A DNA stretch of 64,000 bases from a virus: the IMG/VR virus record IMGVR_UViG_3300046004_001116, positions 21,920 through 85,919 of that record; one strand, 5' to 3'. Each line of letters starts with the position of its first letter. Position 1 is the first letter of the stretch. Below, one piece after another: positions 26,017-35,595 of this stretch. The notes beneath the pieces were generated by a model, which saw only the letters and a program-made list of their open reading frames with translations, was not told where the DNA came from and did not search any database. Position numbers and translations under genes: made by a program.

Positions 26017-26764
26017 CTTTCAAGAGTTCTTAACAGAGAACGAAGTATTTGAAGGAACCAATAGAGTAGATAAAAGACTATCTGACGAAGTACAAGAAGA
26101 GTACAACAAATTAAAAATCGAATCTTTAAAGAAACAAATTGACTTGTGTAAAAAACATAAAGTTAAGTGCTTTATAGATTATGGTTCACTATTAGGTTTA
26201 TACCGAGACAAAAAACTTATCAAGCACGATAACGATACTGATGTTGCTATCTTTGGTGAAACAGTAACAAAAGAATTTCTTGAAGATGTAGAGAAAGAAT
26301 TTGTTTTACAACGTCCAACAAAAATGAGTGCTTTAATTAATAAGTTATTTGTAAGTGATGAAAATGCTGATGATTATCACCAGATTCCTTACGTAGGTCT
26401 TGCGCTTAAAGGTAAAGATGGTAAAGAAATTCAGGTTACCGCAATGTCTAAAAAGAAAATTGGCGTTCCTGGAGATTTCTTTTTCTATTATCCATACGGT
26501 GATGGGAAACGTATTACAAGATATCCAGGATGGGAAGTTCAATTAACTGATGCAAAGCATTTTGATAAACTTGGAACTTTAAAACATGATGGGTATGATT
26601 TTCCAATTCCTGGAGATCCTGAAGTCTATTTAGAATATCTTTATGGTAAAGATTGGAAAACACCAAAGTCAAATTCAGGTCTAAACGATGATTGCGAATT
26701 TATATCCAGAGCAAAAGGTAAAGCATACTGCTATTCCCATAAAGAAGGTAAGTACAAGAAGTAA
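25997..26764 (+). CDS. LicD-like nucleotidyltransferase-fold protein with capsid-targeting N-terminus
   Basis: 255 residues. The N-terminus FSFQEFLTENEVFE fits the capsid-targeting motif. From about 58, FIDYGSLLGLYRDKKLIKHD is followed by NDTD (77-82), the GS and DxD core of LicD/fukutin proteins, which transfer phosphocholine or ribitol phosphate to glycans. A LicD enzyme inside a head would be odd, so it may instead modify a host target after injection. Start and 20 nt overlap with the previous gene are supported by the motif itself. Confidence 0.72.
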   Translation: MPNFVFSFQEFLTENEVFEGTNRVDKRLSDEVQEEYNKLKIESLKKQIDLCKKHKVKCFIDYGSLLGLYRDKKLIKHDNDTDVAIFGETVTKEFLEDVEKEFVLQRPTKMSALINKLFVSDENADDYHQIPYVGLALKGKDGKEIQVTAMSKKKIGVPGDFFFYYPYGDGKRITRYPGWEVQLTDAKHFDKLGTLKHDGYDFPIPGDPEVYLEYLYGKDWKTPKSNSGLNDDCEFISRAKGKAYCYSHKEGKYKK

Positions 26765-26771
26765 TATAATG

Positions 26772-26802
26772 TTGATATAGATAATATCAATAATTTTTTT
26801 TT
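26772..26802 (+). terminator. Terminator, first of two
   Basis: TTGATAT-AGATA-ATATCAA followed by a T-tract, 8 nt after the LicD-like gene. Confidence 0.75.
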
Positions 26803-26807
26803 CACAC

Positions 26808-26838
26808 ATTGGAGGTCTTTATAGGTCCTCCATTGTTT
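26808..26838 (+). terminator. Terminator, second of two
   Basis: ATTGGAGG/CCTCCAT stem and a short T-run just downstream of the first. Confidence 0.65.
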
Positions 26839-26891
26839 TGCCCAGAAAACTATTAACTATTTAAAGTATATAATTTCAATAAAACTTATTT

Positions 26892-27284
26892 ATGATACAT
26901 ACATTTATTATTGATGTTGACGATACCATTTTAACCACGCCTCTCAAAGAAGATGGAAAGTATGATTATGATAATTCTCAGCCTATTCCACTAACCATTG
27001 AGAGGATTCGTAGTCTTAAAAAGGATGGTCATAGCATCATATTGTTTACAGCTCGCGGTATGAAAACATTTGCCGGAGATGTTAAAAAGATTAAGAAAGA
27101 ACATGAAGATCGTTTACTTAATTGGCTTAAAGTCAATGACTGTCCTTACGATTCTATTATCTTTGGTAAACCTTGGGGTCCTAATCCTGTTTACGTAGAT
27201 AATCGTAATTTATCTTTACATGCATTTGCTACAAGTGCTCCAGAATTTTTTGAACCAATCATCCTAGTCGAAAATAAACTATGA
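26892..27284 (+). CDS. HAD-superfamily phosphatase
   Basis: 130 residues with DVDDTI at 8-13 (nucleophile and acid Asp), LFTARGM near 52-58 (motif II Thr) and VYVDN near the C-terminus (motif III/IV acid). The short form resembles HAD phosphatases of capsule or sugar-nucleotide loci. It overlaps the next gene by 4 nt (ATGA), so both are probably made together. Confidence 0.8.
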   Translation: MIHTFIIDVDDTILTTPLKEDGKYDYDNSQPIPLTIERIRSLKKDGHSIILFTARGMKTFAGDVKKIKKEHEDRLLNWLKVNDCPYDSIIFGKPWGPNPVYVDNRNLSLHAFATSAPEFFEPIILVENKL

Positions 27285-28873
27285 CATCAGTAATTATTCC
27301 AGCCGCTGGTTTAGCCAGTAGAATGAAACCTCTTTCACGAGGTGTAAGTAAAGCAATGATCCCAGTTAACGGTCGTCCGTTAATTTCATATATCATTGAA
27401 ACCCTACTTAAAGATTATCCAACTAGAGAAATCGTAATCGTTGAGAATGAACTTGGCGATATTAAAGAATTTGTTAACCGAGTCTATAATACTTCCAATA
27501 TTAAAACTGTTGTTCAAGAGGAAAAACTTGGACCGCTGCATGCAATATCTTTAGGTCATAATGCCTTGGAGAATAAAGAATCTGGTGTAACAGTTTGGTT
27601 AGGTGATACTATCTGTCTTGATGAATTTCCCTTTCATAAAGATTTCTTAGCAGTTCAATCTGTTGAAGATCCTCATCGTTGGTGTCTTGTAGACCAAGAC
27701 GGTAAACTGTATGATAAACCTGATACTGCAGTTCCTACAGATTTAGCATTAATTGGTGTGTATAACTTTGCTAATCGTAAAGCATTTGATACTTCTATGA
27801 AAGTAGGCATGAAAAAACCAACACATAAAGGTGAGTACCAAATTGCTGCTCTATTAGAAAACTATATCTTAAGCTATAAAATGCAACTTGTAGGTACTAA
27901 TGAATGGTATGATTGTGGCGAACTTAATACTTATTACGAATCTAAAGCAAAATTGCTTCAAAGAACTGCCAGATCATTTAACAAGATCAAGGTAGATACA
28001 TTCTATAATATCATTTCTAAATCTAGTGATTCTCCGGAAAAGCAAAGAAAGATACAAGATGAAAAAGAATGGTTCTTAGCTCTAGATCCTTGGGCATCAC
28101 AATTCATTCCAAGAATACTTCCGTCTGAGGTTGGTGAGTTATCAATGTCATTGGAACCGGGTATTGCTTTAAACGAAATTATTGTGTATGATAATTTAAG
28201 AACAGATATTTGGCATGATATTATACGTAAGATTGTAAACATTCATCATGGTGTCTTTAAAAGACCTTCTAAAATATCAGAAGATCGCATGAAAGAAGAA
28301 TGCTTCCGTGCTTATGTTCTAAAAAATGTAAACCGTCTTGACGGCATGAAGGATACTATTATTACTTCTCAAGATAAGTTTCAGATGGTTAGAGATTTCG
28401 TTGAGCAAACTGGCTACATGTTATGTTCAGATCCTCATCCATACTGGTCACAAATCATGCATGGTGATTCTCATTTAGGAAATCTTATTTATGATCCACA
28501 CTCAGGTTCTATTAAATTTGTTGATCCTCGAGGTTCATTTGGTAATCTTAAAGGTACTGAAGGCGACATGCGATATGATATGGCAAAATTAATGCAAGAT
28601 TTTTACTGCGGGTACAGTATGATTATGGCAGATCGTTATATCTTATTTGGAGAAACTTGTTCTATTGACTGGGTTCCTGGAACGGAAAACTTATCAGCTA
28701 TGCTTGAAGAGCAACTTGTAGAAAACTTTTACGATGTAAACTTACTTAAACGATTGGCAATTGTTTTATTAATCACAGCAATTCCTTTTCATACTGATGA
28801 TAAAAATCGACAAGAAGCATTTTGGTTAAGAGGTATTGAACTAATCGAGGCTATAAAAGACGGAGATAAATAA
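27281..28873 (+). CDS. Bifunctional NTP-transferase and choline/aminoglycoside-kinase-like enzyme
   Basis: 530 residues. Residues 1-240 are a sugar-phosphate or choline-phosphate nucleotidyltransferase: PAAGLASRMKPLSRGVSKAM is the signature loop, with WLGDT as metal site. Residues about 290-530 are a kinase of the APH/choline kinase fold: MHGDSHLGNLIYD at about 392-404 (catalytic loop) and FVDPRG (metal Asp). LicC and LicA of phosphocholine loci have these two activities separately. With the LicD-like protein just upstream this could activate and attach choline-like or other small groups. Confidence 0.8.
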   Translation: MTSVIIPAAGLASRMKPLSRGVSKAMIPVNGRPLISYIIETLLKDYPTREIVIVENELGDIKEFVNRVYNTSNIKTVVQEEKLGPLHAISLGHNALENKESGVTVWLGDTICLDEFPFHKDFLAVQSVEDPHRWCLVDQDGKLYDKPDTAVPTDLALIGVYNFANRKAFDTSMKVGMKKPTHKGEYQIAALLENYILSYKMQLVGTNEWYDCGELNTYYESKAKLLQRTARSFNKIKVDTFYNIISKSSDSPEKQRKIQDEKEWFLALDPWASQFIPRILPSEVGELSMSLEPGIALNEIIVYDNLRTDIWHDIIRKIVNIHHGVFKRPSKISEDRMKEECFRAYVLKNVNRLDGMKDTIITSQDKFQMVRDFVEQTGYMLCSDPHPYWSQIMHGDSHLGNLIYDPHSGSIKFVDPRGSFGNLKGTEGDMRYDMAKLMQDFYCGYSMIMADRYILFGETCSIDWVPGTENLSAMLEEQLVENFYDVNLLKRLAIVLLITAIPFHTDDKNRQEAFWLRGIELIEAIKDGDK

Positions 28874-28887
28874 TCTATACAAAACAA

Positions 28888-30303
28888 ATGGCGCTATTTA
28901 TAAAAACGCATGATCGTCCTTTAACAGGAAAACCTAAAGCAATGTTATTCTTTCCTCGTGACTTCGAGAAAATGGAATACATTATGGGATTCGGTATTCC
29001 TGTTTTAGAATACCTAAGCGAACACTACGATCCAATCATAATCACGGGTTCTAACAGTGACACTACACACTTTAAAAAGTACGGACAAGTTTGGGGTTTC
29101 TCAATTGCACATCTTTTAAAGCTGAAAGAGTTCTCAATGAAACGCGCTGATGAAATGGAAGGCGATGACACAAACTGGGAATACAACCGAGACATTGTCA
29201 CAGCTGAACTTGAACTATCATTTGGTAAAGAATTCTTTCAAGATCTTACCAAAATCTTTATGATAGATCCTATTGATTTTATCTTACCACAAACTTCATA
29301 CGTTCCTAAGAAATCTAGTGAACTTCTTTGTGAAAGAAAAAATGAATTTCATGATACGGTAAACGCAGATCTTCATGAACTTGCTACAATTACTGACTAT
29401 AATAAAAAGACTGCTGAAAAGTATTATTCTCGTGCTTCGGTCTTAGCTTTTGGTAGTCACAACAAAAACATCAGTATGTCATTAATTGACTGGAGTGTTA
29501 AACAAGCAAGTAATTTTGAGTGTGCTTATGGATTTATTAATGATCCTGCTTTTTACTATCCTATCTTTGAGCTTTGGGGTATTCCGTTTAAAGCACTTTA
29601 CTTTGCTGATGATAATCGAGGTACTCGTGATTTCCATGAATTTCCAATTGGCGAACTTCAACATATAGTATGGGACAGCCGCAAAAAAGTAAAAGATCTT
29701 CTTTCTTTTGATGAACCAGTGAAACAAGATAAAGATTTCTTTTTTGCTGGAACTATCTTTCAAGAAAAAGGTGGCCGAGTTGAGCTATATGAAAGATACT
29801 TAAAAGATTTAAGACTTCCTAACTCGGATCTGTTTATTCCACAAAGAGCAAACGGTATTGTTTACTCTAAAGATAACAATGACAGATTTGTAAATAAACT
29901 TACAGATAAGTTTGCTGAACTGCATGCAAATGTTTTAGCTCATCCTATGTATGCTAATCATATTGTTCCTGCTGAATATGAAGATACTGTTAAGCACTAC
30001 AAGTACGGAATGTTATTACGTTGTGTATCTTATTATGATTCTTTAAACTTCAGACCTATACTATATGCAAGATTAGGAATACTTCCTTTCATAGATCCTC
30101 AATATGATCCGCTTGGATTACAAATTCCACTAGACATACAAGAGCACTTGGTTGTTCAAGATGCTGCGGATATTGAGAAAAAAGTTGCATATTTTAATGC
30201 AAATCCTGCACACAGACAAGAACTATTAAGTAAACTTGAATATAAATTTAAGGTTAAAACATTCAACAAGGAATGGAAAACCATCTTATCTCAATACATA
30301 TAA
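28888..30303 (+). CDS. Glycosyltransferase-like protein
   Basis: 471 residues. The C-terminal third contains RPILYARLGILPFIDPQYDP, closely matching YAEMLRVGVLPFYHPDYDTQ of the next gene, so the two are paralogous GT-B-type enzymes or pseudo-enzymes. No classic DxD is evident. It lies in a block with a GT25, a C5-methyltransferase homologue and a nucleotide hydroxymethylase. The acceptor may be modified DNA bases or virion glycans. Confidence 0.6.
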   Translation: MALFIKTHDRPLTGKPKAMLFFPRDFEKMEYIMGFGIPVLEYLSEHYDPIIITGSNSDTTHFKKYGQVWGFSIAHLLKLKEFSMKRADEMEGDDTNWEYNRDIVTAELELSFGKEFFQDLTKIFMIDPIDFILPQTSYVPKKSSELLCERKNEFHDTVNADLHELATITDYNKKTAEKYYSRASVLAFGSHNKNISMSLIDWSVKQASNFECAYGFINDPAFYYPIFELWGIPFKALYFADDNRGTRDFHEFPIGELQHIVWDSRKKVKDLLSFDEPVKQDKDFFFAGTIFQEKGGRVELYERYLKDLRLPNSDLFIPQRANGIVYSKDNNDRFVNKLTDKFAELHANVLAHPMYANHIVPAEYEDTVKHYKYGMLLRCVSYYDSLNFRPILYARLGILPFIDPQYDPLGLQIPLDIQEHLVVQDAADIEKKVAYFNANPAHRQELLSKLEYKFKVKTFNKEWKTILSQYI

Positions 30304-30306
30304 TTA

Positions 30307-31701
30307 ATGAAAACAGAAAATTTAACAGTTGCAGTTTATCCTATTGGATCTTCAATGAAGTTCAGTAAGGAAAAACTTAAAAGATCTGATGGATCATCTG
30401 AGTATTTTAAATTAATCTGGGCGCTTGTTCGTAACGAATCCATTAGTTCAGTTTGGTTAGTTCAGCGTAGTGATTGGAAACGTTTATCTTTTGAAGAAAA
30501 GGCAGAAATTGACCCAAGAGGTGTTCTGCGTGATATTCATTCAGAATTTGCCGTTGAACTACCACCTGGTAGACGTCAAGGTCCTGATGGAAATCTTATT
30601 CCTCATACAAAAGAAGAACAAGAAAAATACATGGATCTTTGGAACAAAGTAAAAGATCTTCCACAACCTGACTTTGGGTTTGGATTTGCTTCACAAGGAT
30701 TAACTATGGTAAATATTCCTGGAATAGTGCCAAGTATTAAAGATCCTTCAAGAATGACAGGTGCATTGGATATGACTCTTATTTATGGAGCTCCACTTGT
30801 ACACTACTTAAATATGTCAAACATCCCTTGGTTTATGATTATGACGGATCCTCGTTACATCAAGAAAAACCAAAAATGGCGTGATATGGTTAACGGTCCT
30901 AGAGAATGTATTGCACAATACAATTCTGACATTAACTTTACTCACTTTGACACTTACCCTGATTTAACAAGTGGAAACGAAATCACTGAGAAACTTATTC
31001 TTACGTACTCCGGTATTGAGAAAATGAATCTTATTGGTGAAACTGTTGTACCACCTGATACTGAGCGTGATGTTAAATTCTCAATCGTTGCAATGCAATC
31101 TGCTTATGGTAAAACTACAACTGTAGATTATCGTTTAGAAGCATTAAAGAAATGGATCTTAACTCAACCTAATTCTAAAGATTGTGAAATCTTTGGTAAA
31201 TGGGACGAGCGCTTCATTAAACAATACCCACAGTTTAAAGGTTATAAGGCTCCCGAGGAAATTGATGAAATCTTTAAAAGAACTCGATACACACTTATCA
31301 TACCTATTCGTCCTGACTGGGTTACAAGTAAATATGCAGAAATGCTTCGCGTAGGTGTACTTCCTTTTTATCACCCTGATTACGATACACAATTTTCAAC
31401 TATTCCTAAAGATCATTATCTTAGAGTAAAAACTCCTAAAGAAATGTTTGATAAGATTGAAGATCTTGAAGCAAATCCAGAGAAACGAATTGCTTTGGTT
31501 AAACAATTACAATTAATGTTCTTACGGGGTGTTCGTCAAGGTTCGTTTATTGCTGATGTGGTTAATCCTTTCTTAGAGCGTGCAGGTGTTCCTGTCGTTG
31601 TAGGTAAAGGCTATTCTGATGAATTACTTCGTACACCACAAATGTCAGATTATAATAAACCAACTAAAGCACCGGTGATTAATTCTGCAGCATTATTTTA
31701 G
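30307..31701 (+). CDS. Glycosyltransferase-like protein, paralogue of the preceding gene
   Basis: 464 residues. It shares the C-terminal nucleotide-sugar-type segment (KYAEMLRVGVLPFYHPDYDT) with its neighbour and has FGKWDERF before it. 3 nt after the previous stop and 1 nt before the next start. Tandem duplication is likely. Substrate unknown. Confidence 0.58.
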   Translation: MKTENLTVAVYPIGSSMKFSKEKLKRSDGSSEYFKLIWALVRNESISSVWLVQRSDWKRLSFEEKAEIDPRGVLRDIHSEFAVELPPGRRQGPDGNLIPHTKEEQEKYMDLWNKVKDLPQPDFGFGFASQGLTMVNIPGIVPSIKDPSRMTGALDMTLIYGAPLVHYLNMSNIPWFMIMTDPRYIKKNQKWRDMVNGPRECIAQYNSDINFTHFDTYPDLTSGNEITEKLILTYSGIEKMNLIGETVVPPDTERDVKFSIVAMQSAYGKTTTVDYRLEALKKWILTQPNSKDCEIFGKWDERFIKQYPQFKGYKAPEEIDEIFKRTRYTLIIPIRPDWVTSKYAEMLRVGVLPFYHPDYDTQFSTIPKDHYLRVKTPKEMFDKIEDLEANPEKRIALVKQLQLMFLRGVRQGSFIADVVNPFLERAGVPVVVGKGYSDELLRTPQMSDYNKPTKAPVINSAALF

Positions 31702-31702
31702 T

Positions 31703-32440
31703 ATGAAAGATTATTCAAAATTTTGGGATGCGGTCTACGTAATCAATCTTGATTTTAGACAAGACCGCTGGGAAAGCATACAGGCAAAAGCAGCGGTCAT
31801 AGGATTACCTATAGAACGCTGGAATGCTGTTAAAGCAACTGATGTTAATTTAGAAAAGGACCGAGTTGGAATCCGAGTGAAAAAGACTTCATGTGTTGCT
31901 TGCGCTTTATCACATTATGGAATTTATCGTGATGCACTATCTAAAGGATATGATAACATACTTGTTCTTGAAGACGACGCTGATCTTCCTCTTGACTTAT
32001 ATGAACAAGTGGATAATATGTTTAACACAAATGAATATTACTTAAAGAATTATGATCTTATCTATTTAGGATGTGCTGACAAATATCCAAATGTTTCTTT
32101 AACAGAAAATTTAGCATTATCACAATTTACATTACTTACGCATGCACTTCTATTTTCTAAAAGAGGTATGGAAAAAGTAATAGAAATCATTGATACTCAA
32201 GATGACGGTAAATGTCGTATGAGTGTTGATGTATTCCTTGCAGAAAGATTACAACCGCTAAATAAAACTTTTCAAGCGGTTCCTTCAATTATAACAACTA
32301 TTACAAGCACATCAGATATCGCAGGTTGGAAAAGAACTTGGAGCTCTATGCTATCTGACTGCAAACATCAAGGATTAAAGAATCCGAAAAAATGGGAATC
32401 TTTTGAGAAAAGAGCCAAATCAATAAAACAATACTTATAA
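31703..32440 (+). CDS. Glycosyltransferase family 25 protein
   Basis: 245 residues with VYVINLDFRQDRWESI at 11-26, CALSHYGIYRDALSKGYDNI in the middle, then LVLEDDADLP, the GT25 (LOS galactosyltransferase) pattern with its EDD metal motif. It transfers sugars, usually galactose, in LPS or collagen-type glycans. It ends 9 nt before the C5-methyltransferase homologue. Confidence 0.88.
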   Translation: MKDYSKFWDAVYVINLDFRQDRWESIQAKAAVIGLPIERWNAVKATDVNLEKDRVGIRVKKTSCVACALSHYGIYRDALSKGYDNILVLEDDADLPLDLYEQVDNMFNTNEYYLKNYDLIYLGCADKYPNVSLTENLALSQFTLLTHALLFSKRGMEKVIEIIDTQDDGKCRMSVDVFLAERLQPLNKTFQAVPSIITTITSTSDIAGWKRTWSSMLSDCKHQGLKNPKKWESFEKRAKSIKQYL

Positions 32441-32449
32441 AAATTAATT

Positions 32450-33664
32450 ATGACAAAAGACGGAAAAATAAAGTACGGTGTCGCAGTTCCATTAATTGGT
32501 GGAATGGCCGTTGCCAATAAAAATTCTACTGGGGAAGATCCAAGTTTCATTGTGTCTTTTCCTGCGTTTGCTGGTAACGATGCCCACTGTGTGAACAGAT
32601 TTAAAGACGTGCCATATTTGCTAGCAGATGAAGAAACTAATGAGTTAGGAGATTATGAAAGTGCACTTTTTGATGATGTAGATTTTGTATCTGCCGTTTG
32701 TCCTTGTGCAGGTTTATCAATGCTTAACTCAAGTACAACAGGTTCAGCAAAAGCAAGAGGTGGAGACGCCGCTCAAAATGACTGGATGTACAAAAGTGCT
32801 CGTCTTGTTCTTGGTACTGTTAAACCAAAAGTATTCTGGGGCGAAAACGCGCCAGGACTATACAGTGCTATGGGTGAAAAGGTTGTTGAGAATTTAAAAG
32901 TAATTGGTAAAGAATTTGGTTATTCTTTCTCACTTGTTAAAACTGATACATTCTTACATGGTATTCCTCAACACAGAATGAGATCGTTTTACTTTTTCTG
33001 GAAAGACAGTGAAGCACCAATCTTAGGTTACACAAAACGTGAGGCTCCAATGTTAAAAGATTACCTTGATATGATTCCTGAAGGTGTTACAGAAATGGAC
33101 AGACCGTTTGGACTTGGTGATATTTCTGAAAATGGATGGTTCTTGTTTGCAAAAACTCAAGGATGGGATACGCAAAAATTACTAGAGAGTCATTATAAAA
33201 CTATGTTCCACTTTGTTTCTGGTGAAGGTTTAGTTCAGGAAGCACTTGATTGGGCAGAAGCTAATGAAAATCTACAAATGAAAAAGTTTATTGCACACAC
33301 GCAAAAGAAACTCGCAGATAATAAAGGTTGGTGGGACGGAACTCCACTTATCTTTAATGAAGCAACCAATGCTATCATTGCAAAGAACTCAGCAATTATA
33401 CGACCTGGGCATGAAAGAGGTATTACAATTCGTGAAGCAATGTGGTTAATGGGTCTTCCTCATGATTTTGAATTGGTAGGTGGTTCTTTTAATCATATCT
33501 GTCAGAATGTTCCTGTAACAACTGCAACCGATTGGACAAATGAAATCGTAAGATTCATTAAAGGAGAGATAACAGAATTTGGTGGTGATTTTGTAAAACA
33601 GAATAACATTAACCAAAGAATTGACTATGCTGCTAAAACTATGACCTCAAAAAAATTATTCTAA
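32450..33664 (+). CDS. C5-cytosine DNA methyltransferase-family protein
   Basis: 404 residues. Visible motifs: SAVCPCAGLSM near 84-94 (motif IV with the catalytic Cys), WGENAPGLY (motif VI ENx), HGIPQHRMRSF (motif VIII), and RGITIREAMWLMGLPHDFEL with QNVPVTTA (IX and X). Motif I is diverged (VAVPLIGGMAVAN). It may methylate phage cytosines or use the same chemistry for another C5 modification. Its position among glycosyltransferases and near a dCMP hydroxymethylase-like gene is notable. Confidence 0.85.
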   Translation: MTKDGKIKYGVAVPLIGGMAVANKNSTGEDPSFIVSFPAFAGNDAHCVNRFKDVPYLLADEETNELGDYESALFDDVDFVSAVCPCAGLSMLNSSTTGSAKARGGDAAQNDWMYKSARLVLGTVKPKVFWGENAPGLYSAMGEKVVENLKVIGKEFGYSFSLVKTDTFLHGIPQHRMRSFYFFWKDSEAPILGYTKREAPMLKDYLDMIPEGVTEMDRPFGLGDISENGWFLFAKTQGWDTQKLLESHYKTMFHFVSGEGLVQEALDWAEANENLQMKKFIAHTQKKLADNKGWWDGTPLIFNEATNAIIAKNSAIIRPGHERGITIREAMWLMGLPHDFELVGGSFNHICQNVPVTTATDWTNEIVRFIKGEITEFGGDFVKQNNINQRIDYAAKTMTSKKLF

Positions 33665-34371
33665 TGCTTGGAGATTGTTTTTTAGCCACTATTGCATACG
33701 AGAATCACGAGTACTTGCCTCTACTTGTAGAACAGTTTCCTGATTTGATAATATATGATGCCTCTGTAAAAAACATTTATAGAGGTCCTGGTAAGATTGT
33801 AAAAATTCCTAATGAAGGTTTCACTGGTAATTGGAATCTTATCTTTGAAGATTTTGAACATTCAGACAAAAAGTTTATTTGGATGACAAATAACGATATC
33901 ACAATTGAGACTTCGACTGTTGAGAGAATGAGAGAAGTGCTATGGAGTGAACCTAAAGCAGCTTGTGTGGTTGCTTCTTATAATTCTCATCATCAACCAT
34001 TAAGATGTCAGGAAAAGGGAATTCGTCCTGTGCCTTTCATGGAACAAACTTCACCTTTATACCGTAAAGAAGCACTGCTATCACTTTTTAATTCTAAAGG
34101 ATATTTCTTATATCCAGGTATTAAAATGGGTTGGGGCGTTGATGTAATCTCATCATTTCAATTAAGAGAATTAGGCTGGGATTTACTTGTTATTGATGAC
34201 GTAGAATTTAAACATCATATTGCTGAAAATGCAAAAGCAGAATATGGTTCTAAAAAGGAATACTCTAAGATTGCTGCTGCTGACCGAGGCAGACATATTG
34301 TTGAAGTATTAGGAACAGGTTACAAAAAGAAATTACTTAAAGGTCTTGAAGAATACAAATACAAAATTTAA
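33664..34371 (+). CDS. Glycosyltransferase, GT-A/family 2-like
   Basis: 235 residues. TNNDIT at about 76-81 resembles a GT-A metal site, with GWGVDVISSFQLRELGWDLL as an acceptor-side 'GWGxD' motif typical of GT2-like enzymes, and FKHH later. Stop and start overlap (TAATG) with the methyltransferase gene. Confidence 0.65.
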   Translation: MLGDCFLATIAYENHEYLPLLVEQFPDLIIYDASVKNIYRGPGKIVKIPNEGFTGNWNLIFEDFEHSDKKFIWMTNNDITIETSTVERMREVLWSEPKAACVVASYNSHHQPLRCQEKGIRPVPFMEQTSPLYRKEALLSLFNSKGYFLYPGIKMGWGVDVISSFQLRELGWDLLVIDDVEFKHHIAENAKAEYGSKKEYSKIAAADRGRHIVEVLGTGYKKKLLKGLEEYKYKI

Positions 34372-34372
34372 C

Positions 34373-34984
34373 ATGAGAAAATTAAACATTACACGAGAAG
34401 AATTTATTACGCTCTGGCCTAAAGGACTTAAAGTAGCAGAGATTGGTGTGTTTAAAGGAGTTCATTCAAAAGAACTAATAAAATCTAACCCATCACAATT
34501 AACATTAATTGATATCTGGCGTCATATTGAAGACGATGGAGTTTACAGCACACTTGATGCATGTAATTTATCAAACCGCGGTCATATCCGTATTTGGAAT
34601 AAAGTAATTAAAGCGTTTGCCGATAATCCTGAAGTAGAAATTGTCAGAGAATTTGGTGATGTTCATGCTCAGACTGTTGCTGATGAACACTACGACGTAG
34701 TTTATATTGATGGCGACCATTCATATGAAGGTTGCTTGAGAGATATGGAAGCTTGGAAAACTAAAGTTGCTAAAGGTGGATTTATGTATGGCCATGATTA
34801 CACAGATTCATACGCTTGGATTGAGGTAATCAAATCAGTAACACAATTTTTACAAGATAACCTAGATTGGCATTTAGTAGCAATCACAGGAGAAAGACCA
34901 AGAAAATCACCAAGCTGGATCATAGCTCGTAAAGAATCTTTTGTGTGGGATCTGTTAACATTATCACCAGAAACCGAGAATTAA
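34373..34984 (+). CDS. Class I SAM-dependent methyltransferase (family 24-like)
   Basis: I start at 34373, directly after the previous stop, rather than 27 nt upstream. AEIGVFKGVHSKEL (SAM-binding motif I), then YIDGDHSYEGCLRDMEAW and GGFMYGHDY match Methyltransf_24 enzymes that O-methylate sugars or small molecules. About 203 residues, full length. Confidence 0.82.
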   Translation: MRKLNITREEFITLWPKGLKVAEIGVFKGVHSKELIKSNPSQLTLIDIWRHIEDDGVYSTLDACNLSNRGHIRIWNKVIKAFADNPEVEIVREFGDVHAQTVADEHYDVVYIDGDHSYEGCLRDMEAWKTKVAKGGFMYGHDYTDSYAWIEVIKSVTQFLQDNLDWHLVAITGERPRKSPSWIIARKESFVWDLLTLSPETEN

Positions 34985-34994
34985 TAGTTCTTGG

Positions 34995-35005
34995 ATGTAT
35001 ATAAA
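34995..35005 (+). promoter_or_regulatory. Candidate late promoter box (ATGTATATAAA)
   Basis: Between the methyltransferase and the kinase, about 30 nt before the start. Confidence 0.42.
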
Positions 35006-35023
35006 ATTTAACTAACTTATTAT

Positions 35024-35593
35024 ATGAAACTATTAATCATAGAAGGCACAGATCGTTGTGGCAAAGATACTCTTATAGAATCTATAGCTCGCGAATATAA
35101 GCATGTCATCAAACGTCATTGGGGCTATCCTTTAGGTGAAACCAATGAAGATAAAACAGCGTATCAAAAAGATTCTTTTAACTGGGAATTTAAGTTGCAC
35201 AACATCTTACAAACTGCAAGTAATGAAGTTGATAAAAACTCCATCATAATTTGGAATCGTTCTCACATTGGAGAATTGGTTTACGGAACTATTTACAGAG
35301 ATAGCCAGCCTGAAACGTGGGTAATGGATCTTGAAAGAAAATACTGTTTTGATCAAGCTGATAACATTTACTTGGTTTATTTACACGCAGATCCAGAGTT
35401 TGTTGTAAAACAAGATGATGGCAAATCATATTCAGCAAATCTTAAAGATAAACAGACTGAACTATCAAAATTCAATAGTGCTTGTAACCGATCTACTATC
35501 CGTAAAAAACTTTTTGTAAAAGTAAATGAAAACGGAGAATATAAAAGTCAACAAGATATCCTTAACTCAGTATTTACATTTATTAACGACTAA
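35024..35593 (+). CDS. Deoxynucleoside monophosphate kinase, thymidylate kinase-like
   Basis: 189 residues with the P-loop GTDRCGKDT at 8-16 and a WNRSHIGELVYG segment like the DRY/S region of dTMP kinases. It would phosphorylate a dNMP, possibly the modified nucleotide made by the next gene, as T4 gene 1 does for hydroxymethyl-dCMP. 2 nt spacing to that gene. Confidence 0.8.
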   Translation: MKLLIIEGTDRCGKDTLIESIAREYKHVIKRHWGYPLGETNEDKTAYQKDSFNWEFKLHNILQTASNEVDKNSIIIWNRSHIGELVYGTIYRDSQPETWVMDLERKYCFDQADNIYLVYLHADPEFVVKQDDGKSYSANLKDKQTELSKFNSACNRSTIRKKLFVKVNENGEYKSQQDILNSVFTFIND

Positions 35594-35595
35594 AC

